NCBI GenBank assembly: GCA_036303105.1
Contig: JAXJBF010000137.1
Span: forward strand, 26,824-90,823
Direction of reading: 5' to 3'
Source: UMGS1590 sp036303105
GTDB lineage: Bacteria > Bacillota > Peptococcia > Peptococcales > Peptococcaceae
DNA length: 64,000 bases
In this document: positions 35,324-44,130 of the stretch, in pieces
Layout of the letters: each line of letters begins with the position of its first letter
Numbering within the stretch: the first letter of the stretch is position 1
Position numbers and translations under genes: made by a program
The notes under the pieces: generated by a model
What the model was told of the DNA's origin: nothing
Database searches by the model: none
Seen by the model: only the letters and a program-made list of their open reading frames with translations

Positions 35324-35989
35324 TCAGCACTCCTCATTTATAGCTTTCTTCAAGGCCTCCATTGCATATTTTCGATCCGGTTTGCCAAAAATAGCACTAC
35401 CAGCAACAATAACGTTTGCGCCACTCTTTACTACTTTTGAAATGGTTGTTGTATTTATTCCTCCATCAACTTGAATCAAGAAATTATGCGATCCTTTCTT
35501 CCTTAACTCATTTACTTTTTCAATTTTATCTGTGATATCAATGAAACTTTGCCCACCAAAGCCAGGATTAACGCTCATTAGCAATACCATATCAATATAA
35601 TCAAGAAATTCTTCAATACCATCTAAACTGGTATTAGGATTATATGCTATACCAACTTTACAGTTAAATGATTTTATTGTTTTTATCATTGTTGCAATAT
35701 CTTTCTCTGCCTCGACATGAAATGTAATCATATCAGCTCCAGCATTTGCAAACTCCCGAACATATCTGATAGGTTCCTTTATCATTAAATGCGTGTCAAA
35801 AAACAAATTACTATGAGCACGCATTGCTTTAATTACAGGTGGTCCAAAAGTAATATTTGGAACAAACATACCATCCATAACATCAAGATGGATCCATTCT
35901 GCCCCTGCTTTCTTTATGTCTTGCAGCTCTTCCGCTATTTTCGAAAAATCAGCGGATAAAAATGATGGTGAAAAGATAATATTATTCAT
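35324..35989 (-). CDS. rpe: Ribulose-phosphate 3-epimerase
   Basis: 221-aa TIM-barrel metalloenzyme of the pentose phosphate pathway that interconverts ribulose-5-P and xylulose-5-P. SPSFLSADFSKI, WIHLDVMDGMFVPN, LLMSVNPGFGGQSF and QVDGGINTTT are the family motifs with the metal-binding His/Asp residues. GAGGAAATAAA precedes the ATG. It follows rsgA by 1 base, the usual prkC-rsgA-rpe order. Confidence 0.96.
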   Translation of the reverse strand: MNNIIFSPSFLSADFSKIAEELQDIKKAGAEWIHLDVMDGMFVPNITFGPPVIKAMRAHSNLFFDTHLMIKEPIRYVREFANAGADMITFHVEAEKDIATMIKTIKSFNCKVGIAYNPNTSLDGIEEFLDYIDMVLLMSVNPGFGGQSFIDITDKIEKVNELRKKGSHNFLIQVDGGINTTTISKVVKSGANVIVAGSAIFGKPDRKYAMEALKKAINEEC

Positions 35990-35990
35990 T

Positions 35991-36875
35991 TTATTTCCTC
36001 AATTTTTCTCTTTCCTCTAATTCTTGATAAAGTTTTACATAATTTGAATAACGTTTAGGTGAAAAAATATTTTCAGTGATTCTCTTTTTTACTTCACAAT
36101 CAGGTTCATTGATATGAACACAATTATTAAAGCGACATTGAAGAGCTACCTGATGGTAGTCGCAATACAAATCCTTTAATTCCCATTTTTTCATTTTCAC
36201 TGGAAAATCTAAAGCACTAAAACCAGGAGTATCAACAATAAATCCACGCTCAAAAGCAAAGAATTCCGCTGTTCGTGTTGTATTTTTCCCTCGGTTAAGC
36301 TTTTGACTAATATCTTGAACCGTTTGAACCGGCTGTCCCAACAAAAGATTGATCATCGTCGATTTTCCAACACCTGAATTTCCTGTTAACACAGTCGTTT
36401 TTCCTTGACAAAATTGATGAATATTTTCTAAATCAGAATCTTTGCCTGCAAATATTAAATCAACACCTGACTTTTTATAATACTCTTCAACAATATCTCG
36501 ATCATTAATATCTGCTAAATCCATTTTTGTAAAGCATAGTGTAGGGGGGATTGTGTAATATTGAGCTAATGCAATAAGTTTATCCAAGAGCAAAAAATCA
36601 TATGTAGGTTCTTTTATTGCTGCAACAATCAAGATCTGATCAATATTTGCAATGCCAGGACGTGGAATGTAATTCTTACGTTTGACAATGGATGTAATAT
36701 ATCCGCGCTTCAAAAGCATATCATTTTGTTCAATATCAAATTGAACAAAATCCCCAGCAACAATATGATCACGTTGCCAATGTTTCTGCTTTCCACTTAA
36801 TTTACATTCATACAATATACCATCAGCATCAGTCATATAAAAACCACCATGTTTTTTTAAAACTCTACCGATCAT
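35991..36875 (-). CDS. rsgA: Small-subunit ribosome biogenesis GTPase RsgA
   Basis: 294-aa circularly permuted GTPase that checks late 30S maturation. An N-terminal OB fold (1-70) precedes the G domain with permuted order: FTKMD (G4), then GNSGVGKSTMINLL (G1), then DTPGFSALDF (G3). The C-terminal zinc knuckle is CRFNNCVHINEPDC. GGTGAGAAT precedes the ATG. Confidence 0.96.
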   Translation of the reverse strand: MIGRVLKKHGGFYMTDADGILYECKLSGKQKHWQRDHIVAGDFVQFDIEQNDMLLKRGYITSIVKRKNYIPRPGIANIDQILIVAAIKEPTYDFLLLDKLIALAQYYTIPPTLCFTKMDLADINDRDIVEEYYKKSGVDLIFAGKDSDLENIHQFCQGKTTVLTGNSGVGKSTMINLLLGQPVQTVQDISQKLNRGKNTTRTAEFFAFERGFIVDTPGFSALDFPVKMKKWELKDLYCDYHQVALQCRFNNCVHINEPDCEVKKRITENIFSPKRYSNYVKLYQELEEREKLRK

Positions 36876-36883
36876 ATTCTCAC

Positions 36884-38854
36884 CTAATCTGCTTTGATTG
36901 TTTTTATAACGTTCCGATCAATCATAACGGTAAAAGTTGCTGATCCATGATAATCAAAACGTCGTAAAATTTGATCTCCAGTTTCTACTGATTCCATAAA
37001 TACGACTGTACCATCATTCTCATCATCAGTTAATAAAATTTGCATCACTCCGCTACGATCAGCTGTAACCGATATCTCTGCTGTTTTAGTTTCACTACTC
37101 TGACTATCTTTTCCCGAACTAACAACTAAATCAATAGCAGTATACTCATCCACATGGTCATTCGGATTGTAGCCTTGACTAATAACAGTTCCCTCTTCTT
37201 GATCAGAGTCTTGATAAGAAATATTTCCTACATTTAATTTTGCATCAGATAACATAGAACTTGCCGTATCAAGAGATTTTCCTCGCACATCTGGTACGAC
37301 TGCATATGGCTTTTCACCTAAGCTTATCTCTAAATTAACTGCTGTGTTACGTTCAACTTTACTATCTGGTTCAATACCTTGGGAAATAACTTGTCCTGCT
37401 TTCACAGAAGAACTATAGGATTCACTAACAGAACCAACCAAAAGGTCTGCATCACCTAATGTTTTGGTTGCAGCATCTAAGGTTTGGCCTCTAACATCTG
37501 GAACAGTACTTTGTTGTGAACCTTTACTAATAACAACTGAGATAACATCACCTTTGGAGACATTTGAACCTTCAGCGGGTGATTGAGAACAAATTTTTCC
37601 TTTCTCATACTCATCGCTGTATTCACTCCCAATTTCTGTGAGAGTTAATTCATAACGCGCAGCCTCGCTTTCAGCAGCTTCAACTGTCATTCCTCGAAAA
37701 TCCGGAACAGTTAACTCACTTGGGGGGGCAATTTTTTGAGCCAAAAGAAGCGTTGCCGCCAATACTAATAAAACAATTACCGCTAAAACCAATAAGTTCA
37801 TGCGTTTTTTACCTTTTTTTTGTTTTATCGTACTGTTCTTCGGCGAAGATTTTAATGGAATATCTTTTTTCTTAGAATCTTTTTGATTTTTTATTTGTTT
37901 TGAAGATTGTTGGGTAGAAATAACTTCTACAGGACGCTCCAAGTTCGCTGATTGTGATGATAATTTGCCTTTCTCGGCAGCAGCTGTAATTGCAGAGGAT
38001 TTTATTGTCTTTCCAGAGCTTACTTGTTCTTTTACTTGCTTATCAATAGAAATACTTGACAATGCACGTGAAAGTGCTTGCATGCTAGCAAAGCGATTTT
38101 CTGGATTTTTTTCTAAACACTTTGTAACAATAAAACTTAAACTTTCTGGCACATCATGAATAATTGAATGAACAGACTTTGGTGGCTCTTGAATATGTTT
38201 TAAAGCTACACTAACAGGATTATCCGCTGTAAAAGGTAACTCCCCAACTAACATTTCGTAAAGAACTATACCAAATGAATAAATATCGGTTTGATATGAT
38301 AATTTTTCGCCTCTTGCTTGCTCTGGTGAAAAATAATGTGCGGAACCCAATACCCCTTTATTGTGTGTAATTGTAGTATTATTCATCATTTGAGCAATAC
38401 CAAAATCTGTAATTTTAACATTATCGAACTTATCAATTAGGATATTTTGACTTTTAACATCTTTATGTATAATTTGATTTGCATGAGCGTAAGAAAGACC
38501 ATTTGCAATTTGTATTGCATATTTTACTGCTCGTTGCCAGGGAATTGCGCCTTCTCTATTAATTTTTTCCTTAAGAGTTTCACCTTCGACATATTCCATA
38601 ACAAGGCACATCGTATCCTCATCTGTTAATATATCATAAATTCCTACAATATTATTATGTGACAGCTTTGCGATTGCAACAGCTTCCTTTTGAAAATGAC
38701 GTCGAAATGTACTGTCTTCTGTATATTCATCACGAAGAACTTTAATTGCTACATTTCGATCCAGCGATAGGTCCTTAGCAAGATAAACAATAGCCATTCC
38801 TCCGCTACCAATCTTTTTTATGATTTGATAACGTCCGGCCAGTAGTTCATTCAT
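36884..38854 (-). CDS. prkC: Membrane Ser/Thr kinase with PASTA domains
   Basis: 656-aa eukaryotic-like kinase. Cytosolic kinase domain with Lys38 (VAIKVL), catalytic Asp132 in HKDVKSQNIL, Asn137, and DFG at 150-152; a basic linker; one membrane helix near 350-372; three PASTA repeats (starting LTVPDFRGMT, STVPDVRGQT and AVVPDVRGKS); then a C-terminal domain. PASTA domains bind muropeptides or lipid II, so it senses cell-wall state. The catalytic loop has HKD rather than HRD. Start overlaps the phosphatase stop by 4 bases. Confidence 0.95.
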   Translation of the reverse strand: MNELLAGRYQIIKKIGSGGMAIVYLAKDLSLDRNVAIKVLRDEYTEDSTFRRHFQKEAVAIAKLSHNNIVGIYDILTDEDTMCLVMEYVEGETLKEKINREGAIPWQRAVKYAIQIANGLSYAHANQIIHKDVKSQNILIDKFDNVKITDFGIAQMMNNTTITHNKGVLGSAHYFSPEQARGEKLSYQTDIYSFGIVLYEMLVGELPFTADNPVSVALKHIQEPPKSVHSIIHDVPESLSFIVTKCLEKNPENRFASMQALSRALSSISIDKQVKEQVSSGKTIKSSAITAAAEKGKLSSQSANLERPVEVISTQQSSKQIKNQKDSKKKDIPLKSSPKNSTIKQKKGKKRMNLLVLAVIVLLVLAATLLLAQKIAPPSELTVPDFRGMTVEAAESEAARYELTLTEIGSEYSDEYEKGKICSQSPAEGSNVSKGDVISVVISKGSQQSTVPDVRGQTLDAATKTLGDADLLVGSVSESYSSSVKAGQVISQGIEPDSKVERNTAVNLEISLGEKPYAVVPDVRGKSLDTASSMLSDAKLNVGNISYQDSDQEEGTVISQGYNPNDHVDEYTAIDLVVSSGKDSQSSETKTAEISVTADRSGVMQILLTDDENDGTVVFMESVETGDQILRRFDYHGSATFTVMIDRNVIKTIKAD

Positions 38855-39594
38855 GATCTCGACCTCCCTTCAGAAAACAGTCCAATAATAATACTTAGAT
38901 TATCTTTCCCGCCTTTTTCTAAAGCCATTTTCATGACAACATTGGCAAACTGTACAATGCTTTCCGCTTCTTTTAATACATGCAATAGATCTAATGGACT
39001 TAAATAACGATAAATACCATCAGTTAAGAGAATAATATAATCTCCTGTTCGCAAACGAAAATGACCAATTTGTGGCTCAACTAAAGAATCTGGACCAATG
39101 GCACGAGTTAAATAATTATTTGCACGAGAAATTGTTGTCCCCTGCATTTCGATAAAAGTTTTAAAATCTTTGCGTGCAAGTTCCGAAAGATAAGTGTGGT
39201 CATATGTAATTTGTTCAATATCTTTTTTATTTCTTGAAACGTAAATTCTAGTATCCCCAACATGAGAAAAGAATAATATGCCATGATCTATCAACGCGCA
39301 AGTTAAAGTTGTGCCGCATATTTTTCCCTCAGATAGTTCATTTTGTATTTGATGTACAGCATCATTTGCTGCTTCAAAACCATCACGCAGTAGTTCTTCC
39401 TTATCAGAATATTTATTGTGATTATCTAGTAAAAAATTTTTCAGAATTTCGACCGCCTTGTTACTGGCCTCTTCCCCACGCGCGTGTCCACCGATACCAT
39501 CAGCGATAATCATTATCTTATTTTTCTCATCGAAAAAAAGCGCGTCTTCATTGGTTTCCCGCACCAAGCCTATATGTGTTTTTCCATAAATCAC
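38851..39594 (-). CDS. stp: PP2C-family Ser/Thr phosphatase Stp/PrpC
   Basis: 247-aa metal-dependent phosphatase opposing PrkC. Metal-binding residues are in IIADGIGGHARGEEAS, FSHVGDTRIYV, LLTDGIYRYL and GGKDNLSIII. GTG start with GGGAGTGAGG before it. It is coupled to prkC by a 4-base overlap, the standard Firmicutes pair. Confidence 0.95.
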   Translation of the reverse strand: MIYGKTHIGLVRETNEDALFFDEKNKIMIIADGIGGHARGEEASNKAVEILKNFLLDNHNKYSDKEELLRDGFEAANDAVHQIQNELSEGKICGTTLTCALIDHGILFFSHVGDTRIYVSRNKKDIEQITYDHTYLSELARKDFKTFIEMQGTTISRANNYLTRAIGPDSLVEPQIGHFRLRTGDYIILLTDGIYRYLSPLDLLHVLKEAESIVQFANVVMKMALEKGGKDNLSIIIGLFSEGRSRS

Positions 39595-39611
39595 AAGGCC
39601 TCACTCCCTAA

Positions 39612-40673
39612 TCATTTGGATTGATAATAACTTGTCTTTAATTGTCCACAAGCACCATTTATATCTGCCCCTTTTTCTTGTCGAACGCTTGCACCAATTC
39701 CACTAGCGCGCAACGCTTCGATAAATATATTGATGTGTTTTTTATCAGGACGACGCAAAGAATGATTATGTGCAACAGCGTTTACAGGAATAACATTGAT
39801 ATGACAATCCAAACCATGAAGTAATTTTTTCAGTTCTTCAACATTACACTTTTGATCATTAACATTTTCAATCAAAGCATATTCAAAGCTAATACGTTTT
39901 CCAGTTACATCTTGATAATATTTGCATGCTTCCATTAACGCTTCTAACGGATATGCTCTATTTACTGGCATTAATTCATCACGATCTTTATTATTGGATG
40001 CATGTAATGAAATGGCGAGTCCAATATCAGTGTTCAAATCTGCAAATTCAATAAGTTTTGGTACTACTCCGCAAGTAGAAATTGTTATTCTTCTAGGCGA
40101 AAGATTCATTCCATTTGGATGACAAAGAATATCAATGGATTTCATAACCTGATTAAAGTTATTAAAGGGTTCACCCATTCCCATAAATACTATATTGCGA
40201 ATTTCCTGCCCTTTCTCATTCATTTTAAGAATTCTATTTGCAGTATATACTTCACTGAGAATTTCTGCAACTGACAGATTTCTCTCAAATCCTTGATGAC
40301 CAGTTGCACAAAAAGCACATCCCATTGCACAGCCCACTTGACTAGATACACATAATGTGTTGCGTTGCTTACTATAATCGCCACGATACCGCATTAATAC
40401 ACATTCTATAAGAGCGCCATCTTCAAGCGCCATCAAGTATTTTTCTGTTCCATCTTTTGAAACAAATCTTTGTTTTAATTCTGGGTTAAGAATCACATAG
40501 CCGTCTTTTTCCAAGGCTGAAAGCAATTTTTTGCCAACATTATGAGCCTGAGAAAATTCTTCAATCTGTTGATTGTGAAGCCAAGAAAAAAACTGCTTAT
40601 TACGAAAGGCTGGTTCCCCAAGCGATTGTAAATAACTTTTTAATTCTTCAAAATTTAACGCACGAATATCCAA
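39612..40673 (-). CDS. rlmN: Dual-specificity 23S rRNA/tRNA m2A methyltransferase RlmN
   Basis: 353-aa radical-SAM enzyme methylating A2503 of 23S rRNA and A37 of some tRNAs. The cluster motif is CAMGCAFC; VFMGMGEPFNN is the SAM-binding region, and catalytic cysteines include the one in QEKGADINGACGQL. Start is a TTG with AAAGGATT upstream. Located between rsmB and stp, as in B. subtilis. Confidence 0.96.
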   Translation of the reverse strand: MDIRALNFEELKSYLQSLGEPAFRNKQFFSWLHNQQIEEFSQAHNVGKKLLSALEKDGYVILNPELKQRFVSKDGTEKYLMALEDGALIECVLMRYRGDYSKQRNTLCVSSQVGCAMGCAFCATGHQGFERNLSVAEILSEVYTANRILKMNEKGQEIRNIVFMGMGEPFNNFNQVMKSIDILCHPNGMNLSPRRITISTCGVVPKLIEFADLNTDIGLAISLHASNNKDRDELMPVNRAYPLEALMEACKYYQDVTGKRISFEYALIENVNDQKCNVEELKKLLHGLDCHINVIPVNAVAHNHSLRRPDKKHINIFIEALRASGIGASVRQEKGADINGACGQLKTSYYQSK

Positions 40674-40680
40674 AACAATG

Positions 40681-42006
40681 TTAATCCTTTCTAATAATTT
40701 TTGCGATAAAAAAACCGTCAGAATGATCTACGAACGGATATATTGTTTCCATGCCAGATGCACATATCTTGTTCAAGCAGTTAAACGATATCAGTTCAAA
40801 ATTTGGATGCGTTTCCAGAAAATGTGCAATCTGTAACTCGTTTTCTTTTTTATTCAAAGTGCAAGTGCTATAAACCATTGTTCCACCGGATTTTAAATAT
40901 TTTGCCGCCGATTCGAGTAGTTTTTTTTGTGTAGCCTCTATCTCTACTAAAGCACTTTTGCGCACTTTCCATCGCAAGTCAGCACGGCGATTTAATACAC
41001 CAAGGCCACTGCATGGAGCATCCAAAAGAATATAATCAAAATATTCAACGAAATTTTCTTCCAAATTTGTTGCATCTGCGGCAAAACATTCGATGTTTCC
41101 TATCCCTAGTCTTTTAATATTTTCTTTAATTAATTGGACACGATGAGGATGTAAATCACAAGCAAAAATCTTACCGCTGTTTTTCATTATAGCAGATAGC
41201 TGTGTTGTTTTTCCACCTGGGGCTGCACACATATCTAAAACACAACTATCTTTTTGCGGCTGGAGAATTGTTGCCGGTAGCATAGAGCTCAGATCTTGAA
41301 CAATAATTTTTCCCTCGACAAACAGAAGCGATTGCTTAACAGGTTGTAATGAAGAGAGACATAATGCTTCTGGCAGATCCTGATGTTGCTTAAACTCAAC
41401 CTTCATTTCTTTTAAAGTTGTAATCACCTTATCAATTGATGTTTTTAATGTATTAACCCTAATCCATGTTGGTGCTGGTTCATTAAAATATGCGCAAAGT
41501 TTTTCAGTATCTGAAAACCCATACTCTTTCACCCAAATATCAATCATCCATTGAGGAAAACTATACCATTTTGAAAGATATTGATTTTTTTGTTTCCGTT
41601 TGTTTGGCCAGACAACCAATCTATCATTTCTTAAGATATTCCGTAATATGCCATTAATAAACTTATCTGAGTGCAGCTTTAACATTTTTGCGAGTTCAAC
41701 AGTCTCATTTACCGCTGCATGATTTGGAATTTTATCCATAAAAGTTAATTGATACACAGCCATTCGCAATAAAATAAGCGTTTTCTTATCAATACGTTTC
41801 AAATTAGCATATGTACCAATAATTTGATCTAAATGAAGTTGCATTTTTGTGCATCCATATACCAAGTCTGTTGCCAGTCTTTTATCTTTTATATTTAGGT
41901 TTGAACGCAAAAGAGCCTTGTCCAACGCAAGGTTGGCATAGGCTCCATTCATCTGAATATCAATCAAAACATGATAGGCAAGCTCTCTAGAACTTTGGTC
42001 CATCAT
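40681..42006 (-). CDS. rsmB: 16S rRNA m5C967 methyltransferase RsmB
   Basis: About 441 aa. An N-terminal NusB-like domain (about 1-140) binds RNA; the C-terminal SAM domain has VLDMCAAPGGKTTQL, DAPCSGLGVL and nucleophile Cys in YSTCTLNKKENE. The ATG at 42006 has GGTGGTGT before it; two further in-frame starts lie within 15 bases. Confidence 0.94.
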   Translation of the reverse strand: MMDQSSRELAYHVLIDIQMNGAYANLALDKALLRSNLNIKDKRLATDLVYGCTKMQLHLDQIIGTYANLKRIDKKTLILLRMAVYQLTFMDKIPNHAAVNETVELAKMLKLHSDKFINGILRNILRNDRLVVWPNKRKQKNQYLSKWYSFPQWMIDIWVKEYGFSDTEKLCAYFNEPAPTWIRVNTLKTSIDKVITTLKEMKVEFKQHQDLPEALCLSSLQPVKQSLLFVEGKIIVQDLSSMLPATILQPQKDSCVLDMCAAPGGKTTQLSAIMKNSGKIFACDLHPHRVQLIKENIKRLGIGNIECFAADATNLEENFVEYFDYILLDAPCSGLGVLNRRADLRWKVRKSALVEIEATQKKLLESAAKYLKSGGTMVYSTCTLNKKENELQIAHFLETHPNFELISFNCLNKICASGMETIYPFVDHSDGFFIAKIIRKD

Positions 42007-42028
42007 ATACACCACCATTTCTAATCAT

Positions 42029-42709
42029 TCAATCGTCACTTCTGTTAAAAACTAGAACGAGTTGCAATAACTGCAGCAAGGAAGAAACGAGCGCTGCCAC
42101 ATAAGTCAATGCTGCTGCCCCAAGAACTTTCTTTGCGCCATTCAGCTCACTATCATTTAATATTTGATCTGCGCCGAGTGTTGCAATAGCACGATTACTC
42201 GCATTAAATTCAACAGGTAACGTAACAAGTTGAAAAAAGACGATTGCGCAAAACAATAAAATTCCCAGCTGAATCAAAGACATGCTATTGATAATAATTC
42301 CTAACAAAACCAAAGGAATAGCAAAATTACTGCTAAAATTTGTCACAGGAATAACTGCATTTCGAATCGTCAAAGGAAAGTAATTTGTTGCATGCTGCAC
42401 CGCATGTCCAACTTCATGAGCAGCAATCCCCAACGATGCAATGCTACTGCCATTATAAACCTCACTCGACAATCTTACTTGTTTGGCACGTGGATCATAG
42501 TGATCGCTTAAATGTCCACTAATCTGTGTGACAGTCACGTCATAAAGTCCATTATCATTCAACATTTTTCTTGCAAATTGCGCTCCAGTATAGCCGCTTT
42601 GAGAATATACTCGTGCAAAACGTTTATATGTTGAACTAACCTTTCCTTGCGCATAAATCGTGAGAAGAATGCCTGGAATTAATACAATCATTGAAATATC
42701 TAAAATCAT
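42029..42709 (-). CDS. YugP-like zinc-dependent membrane metallopeptidase
   Basis: 226-aa membrane protein with a single HExxH site (HEVGHAVQHA) between the first membrane helix and a C-terminal cluster of three hydrophobic segments. The family (DUF2232-unrelated, Pfam Zn_peptidase_2) is found beside fmt/rsmB in Firmicutes. Substrate unknown. GAGGAAAA precedes the ATG. Confidence 0.88.
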   Translation of the reverse strand: MILDISMIVLIPGILLTIYAQGKVSSTYKRFARVYSQSGYTGAQFARKMLNDNGLYDVTVTQISGHLSDHYDPRAKQVRLSSEVYNGSSIASLGIAAHEVGHAVQHATNYFPLTIRNAVIPVTNFSSNFAIPLVLLGIIINSMSLIQLGILLFCAIVFFQLVTLPVEFNASNRAIATLGADQILNDSELNGAKKVLGAAALTYVAALVSSLLQLLQLVLVFNRSDD

Positions 42710-42715
42710 TTTTCC

Positions 42716-43654
42716 TCAACTCTCATTAGAAAATATATCCCCAACTTTTAAAGGATGTCCATTTAAGAAGGATTGAACTGGCATTTCCTTTTTGCCAGCA
42801 GGTTGAACCTCGCTCACCAAAAGAACACCTTCACCTGTAGCTATGCCAATTGAATTTTTTTCTATTGAAACAATAGTGCCTGGAATCAAGTTACCTTGTT
42901 TCATATTATCAAAAAAAGATACACTCTTAAAGGCTAATCTTTTATTGTTAATAAACGTGTAGATACTATCATCAGGCAACAATGAACGATTTAAATTTAC
43001 AATGTCTTTTGCTGCCATTGAAAAATTAATACATCCATCTTTTTTACCAAACATTGGCGCATAGGTTGCATCTTGATGATTTTGAGGTATTGGACTTAAC
43101 GAATCTATTTTATTCAATGTTTTAACTAATGTAGTCGCTCCCAGAACAGCCAATGCCTCAAAAAGATCTTTTTTATTCCAATTCATATCAATCTTGATGG
43201 TTGCTGTATTAAAAATAGGACCTTCATCCAAACCAGATTCTAACTTCATAATACTTATACCTGTCTCAGTATCACCATTGCGTAATGCCCACTGGATTGG
43301 TGCCGCACCACGATATTTTGGCAAAATTGAAGCATGAACATTGATAAAACCATATTTTGGAATAACCAAGAGATTGTCCGGAATAATTTTTCCATAAGCT
43401 GCCACAATAACAACATCTGGTTTTGCTTCTAGAAAAAGTTCTTCAACTTCACTTATCTTTACACTTTCTGGCTGATAGAGCATTAAATTGTGTGATTTGG
43501 CAAATTCAGCAACTGGCGGTGCTTGAAGTTTTTTTCCTCGCCCCTTCGGACGATCTGGCTGAGTAAAAACCATCTTTATATCATGCCCAACATCCATTAA
43601 TTTTTCAAGAATTGTAACCGCAAAATCAGGTGTCCCCATATAAATGATTTTCAT
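42716..43654 (-). CDS. fmt: Methionyl-tRNA formyltransferase
   Basis: 312-aa enzyme that formylates initiator Met-tRNA using 10-formyl-THF. MGTPDFAVTILE, the INVHASILPKYRGAAPIQWAL motif with catalytic Asn/His, and ISIMKLESGLDEGP are the family signatures. The ATG at 43654 overlaps the last base of the def stop; AAAGGATG precedes it. Confidence 0.97.
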   Translation of the reverse strand: MKIIYMGTPDFAVTILEKLMDVGHDIKMVFTQPDRPKGRGKKLQAPPVAEFAKSHNLMLYQPESVKISEVEELFLEAKPDVVIVAAYGKIIPDNLLVIPKYGFINVHASILPKYRGAAPIQWALRNGDTETGISIMKLESGLDEGPIFNTATIKIDMNWNKKDLFEALAVLGATTLVKTLNKIDSLSPIPQNHQDATYAPMFGKKDGCINFSMAAKDIVNLNRSLLPDDSIYTFINNKRLAFKSVSFFDNMKQGNLIPGTIVSIEKNSIGIATGEGVLLVSEVQPAGKKEMPVQSFLNGHPLKVGDIFSNES

Positions 43655-44112
43655 CAATCAGACATCCTTTCGATTTCAGTAGCTTTATCAGTAAAAATAA
43701 TTCCATTTAAATGATCTATTTCATGTTGAAAAGCGCGTGCCAAATATCCAGATGCCTCAATTACTACCTCATCACCATTTTCATTAAGCGCTTTTACTTT
43801 AATATGTTCGCTTCTCTTTACATTGCCTACAATATTCGGCACACTTAAACAACCTTCTGGGCCATCTTGAATACCACTGGACGAAATAATTTCAGGATTT
43901 ACCAATTTAAACAATCCTTCACCAATATCAACAACAATCACACGCTTACTGATTCCAACTTGAGGTGCTGCTAGTCCAACCCCTTTTGCATAATACATAG
44001 TTTCAGCCATATTATTTAATAATTTTTTAATATTTTCATTCACCTCTTTAACAGGATGTGAAATACGACGCAGTACAGGATCTCCTGCAATAACAACTTT
44101 ATATCTAGCCAT
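43654..44112 (-). CDS. def: Peptide deformylase
   Basis: 152-aa metalloenzyme removing the N-formyl group from new proteins. All three motifs are present: GVGLAAPQVG, EGCLSVP (metal-binding Cys) and QHEIDHLNG. GAAAGGAG precedes the ATG. Coupled to fmt, upstream priA. Confidence 0.97.
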   Translation of the reverse strand: MARYKVVIAGDPVLRRISHPVKEVNENIKKLLNNMAETMYYAKGVGLAAPQVGISKRVIVVDIGEGLFKLVNPEIISSSGIQDGPEGCLSVPNIVGNVKRSEHIKVKALNENGDEVVIEASGYLARAFQHEIDHLNGIIFTDKATEIERMSD

Positions 44113-44130
44113 AAAGATTCTCCTTTCAGA